From the NCBI GenBank assembly GCA_002311335.1, contig DBZX01000071.1, positions 1,887-16,554 of the forward strand: 14,668 nucleotides of DNA. The letters run 5' to 3'. Of the stretch, positions 13,567-14,668 are shown piece by piece. The translations under genes and the position numbers were made by a program. Source of the DNA: a bacterium UBP10_UBA1149 (GTDB lineage Bacteria > Desulfobacterota > Binatia > UBA1149). Under the pieces are notes generated by a model. The model saw only the letters and a list, made by a program, of their open reading frames with translations, was not told the origin of the DNA and made no database searches. Positions within the stretch are counted from its first letter, which is position 1. Every line of letters starts with the position of its first letter.

Positions 13567-14288
13567 GTAGAACATACGAAGCACTGAAGAGAGCCGAGAA
13601 CCTCAGGTCGGGAGCTGCCGAGACCGGGCAGCGGGGCATCGGTGCACCCGGGATCGCGACGGCCACGGCCGATGAGGATTTCGAACTGCGGCAGGCGATG
13701 GCCAGTGTCAAAATCGGCAGTGAAGTAAAAACCGTCGTGGTTTCGAGTTCGCTGCACGGCGAGGGCACCTCGTCGGTGGCCTGGTTGCTGGCCCGGGCGG
13801 CAGCCGCCAACGGGGAAAACAAGGTTCTCCTCGTCGACATGAACTTCCGTACCCCTTCCTTGTGGCGCATGGCCCAGGCCGGTTCGCCCGAAGGTGTCAT
13901 GAATGTCATCTCCGGCGAGAAGACCCTGGACCAGGTGACACAGGACACCGCGGAGAGGGGTGTTCGCCTGGTCACCGCCGGGACCGGTGGCGACGACGCA
14001 ATTGTGCTGCTCGAGAGAGCCGACATGCCTGCCCTTGTAAAAGAGCTCGCGTCACAGGCCGACTTGGTGTTCATCGATGTACCCCCGTTTGCGCTGTACC
14101 CTGACGCGGCCACGGTTGCCGGTGCGGTCGACGGAGTGGTACTGGTCGTGGAGGCCGATTCGACACCCGTCGCGGTAGCTTCGAGGACTATAGAAGCCAT
14201 TCGCAAGGCCGGTGGGGAAGTCCTGGGCTCAGTTCTCAACAAGCGGCGCGAGTACATCCCCGTCGCTATATCCGAGCTCGTAGCCTGA
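13563..14288 (+). CDS. BY-kinase/CpsD-like ATPase with degenerate Walker A, probable partner of the chain-length protein
   Basis: 241 aa, MinD/CpsD-like fold. The N-terminus MSRTYEALKRAENL is typical of kinases paired with Wzz/GumC proteins. The Walker A region reads SSSLHGEGTSS (61-71): the lysine expected at position 69 (GEGK) is Thr. Walker A' is VLLVDMNFRTP (88-98; the usual form is VDADLRRP) and Walker B is VFIDVPP (169-175). The C-terminus (NKRREYIPVAISELVA) has only one Tyr, not the Tyr cluster that is autophosphorylated in real BY-kinases. It may bind nucleotide weakly or act as a non-catalytic partner; this GEGTS form also occurs, as I recall, in other annotated CpsD-like proteins. 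It overlaps the chain-length gene by ATGA, which argues that the two proteins form one complex at the inner membrane. Confidence 0.87.
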   Translation: MSRTYEALKRAENLRSGAAETGQRGIGAPGIATATADEDFELRQAMASVKIGSEVKTVVVSSSLHGEGTSSVAWLLARAAAANGENKVLLVDMNFRTPSLWRMAQAGSPEGVMNVISGEKTLDQVTQDTAERGVRLVTAGTGGDDAIVLLERADMPALVKELASQADLVFIDVPPFALYPDAATVAGAVDGVVLVVEADSTPVAVASRTIEAIRKAGGEVLGSVLNKRREYIPVAISELVA

Positions 14289-14307
14289 CCGGTAGGGCAC
14301 TCGCCCG

Positions 14308-14668
14308 ATGGCGACGATAACCCAGCAAACAATGCCCGCGGTACGCGGGGGGCAGCTCGCGGCCTACGTGGCAGCCGTCGGCGTGGCGGCGGCGGCCGCC
14401 GTGGCTTTCAGTGCGGGCGGCGGAATGGTCGTGCTTGGTGCCGGCTCTGCGTTGCTCGCCGGTTCGCTCGTACTGCGTCGCCCGGTGGTGGGCATCTGCA
14501 TCTACGTGGTTACTTTCCTTTTTACCTACCCCAACTTTCTGATTGCCGGCGGTAACGTAACCATAAACAACGTGCTGGGGTTGGTGTTCATTGGTATGCT
14601 GGCTATCGGTTTTATCAGGGAGCGTCCCGGTTGGCTTTTTACGGAACCGGTCATGATCGCTCTTGCTA
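14308..14668 (+). CDS. Multi-pass membrane protein, Wzy/O-antigen-ligase-like, N-terminal part (runs off window)
   Basis: Open from the ATG at 14308 to the window edge (120 complete codons). Four hydrophobic segments are visible at about residues 17-35, 40-56, 60-74 and 88-103, with short loops; VLRRPVVGICIYVVTFLF and GGNVTINNVLGLVF resemble the start of the O-antigen polymerase/ligase family. In this operon such a protein would polymerise or ligate the exopolysaccharide repeat units. The catalytic large periplasmic loop is beyond the window. The start is uncertain: the GGTAGGG upstream is about 11 nt away and weak. It begins 19 nt after the kinase-like gene and is likely in the same operon. 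Confidence 0.72.
   Translation, partial: MATITQQTMPAVRGGQLAAYVAAVGVAAAAAVAFSAGGGMVVLGAGSALLAGSLVLRRPVVGICIYVVTFLFTYPNFLIAGGNVTINNVLGLVFIGMLAIGFIRERPGWLFTEPVMIALA

Noticed and set aside
1..14668. tRNA or rRNA genes, CRISPR arrays, insertion sequences, integrase or attachment sites
   Set aside because: No transposase or integrase motifs, no regular spacer-repeat array and no recognisable RNA gene were seen by eye on either strand.

Overview
The window is GC-rich bacterial DNA of Gram-negative type: it has several lipoprotein signal peptides with clear lipoboxes, an outer-membrane polysaccharide export lipoprotein, and sigma-54 regulation. The mix of genes (LLM-class F420/flavin oxidoreductase, a long methylsuccinyl-CoA-dehydrogenase-type acyl-CoA dehydrogenase, a sulfatase-fold lipoprotein, and an exopolysaccharide locus resembling those linked to XrtA/PEP-CTERM systems) suggests an uncultured deltaproteobacterial-type lineage (Desulfobacterota, Myxococcota or Binatota-like). 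This placement is inference; no rRNA or marker gene is present.

Positions 1-3590 (minus strand, housekeeping): metF overlaps the start of metE by ATGA, and metE runs off the left edge. Upstream lie an unrecognised ~142-aa protein, a cyclophilin-type peptidyl-prolyl isomerase lipoprotein and an LLM-class oxidoreductase. Positions 3698-6828 (plus strand): a sulfatase/alkaline-phosphatase-fold lipoprotein with no Cys/Ser nucleophile motif, which may be translated from a leaderless mRNA, then a 554-aa acyl-CoA dehydrogenase of the Mcd type.

Positions 6829-14668 (plus strand) form an exopolysaccharide secretion and regulation locus. It contains a 129-aa protein with a helical, possibly DNA-binding C-terminus, an NtrC-type response regulator with an intact GAFTGA loop but no partner kinase in view, a 615-aa ExeA-like ATPase fused through one membrane segment to LysM and SPOR-like regions, and then an operon of Wza-like export lipoprotein, Wzc/GumC-like chain-length protein, BY-kinase-like ATPase with a degenerate P-loop, and the start of a multi-membrane-segment Wzy/O-antigen-ligase-like protein.

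The most interesting signal is regulatory. There are two excellent -24/-12 (sigma-54) promoters: TGGCAC-N5-TTGCT at 9115 before the ATPase gene and TGGCAT-N5-TTGCT at 11273 before the export operon. Each has, about 150-165 bp upstream, a copy of a palindrome with consensus TTGCA-N4-TGCAA. Two perfect copies of the same palindrome lie before the 129-aa gene and before the response regulator gene. This looks like a self-contained sigma-54 regulon with its enhancer sequence. Directly upstream of both -24 elements there are also tandem C-run/G-run elements (CCC-N4-6-GGGG) repeated at 22-24 bp.
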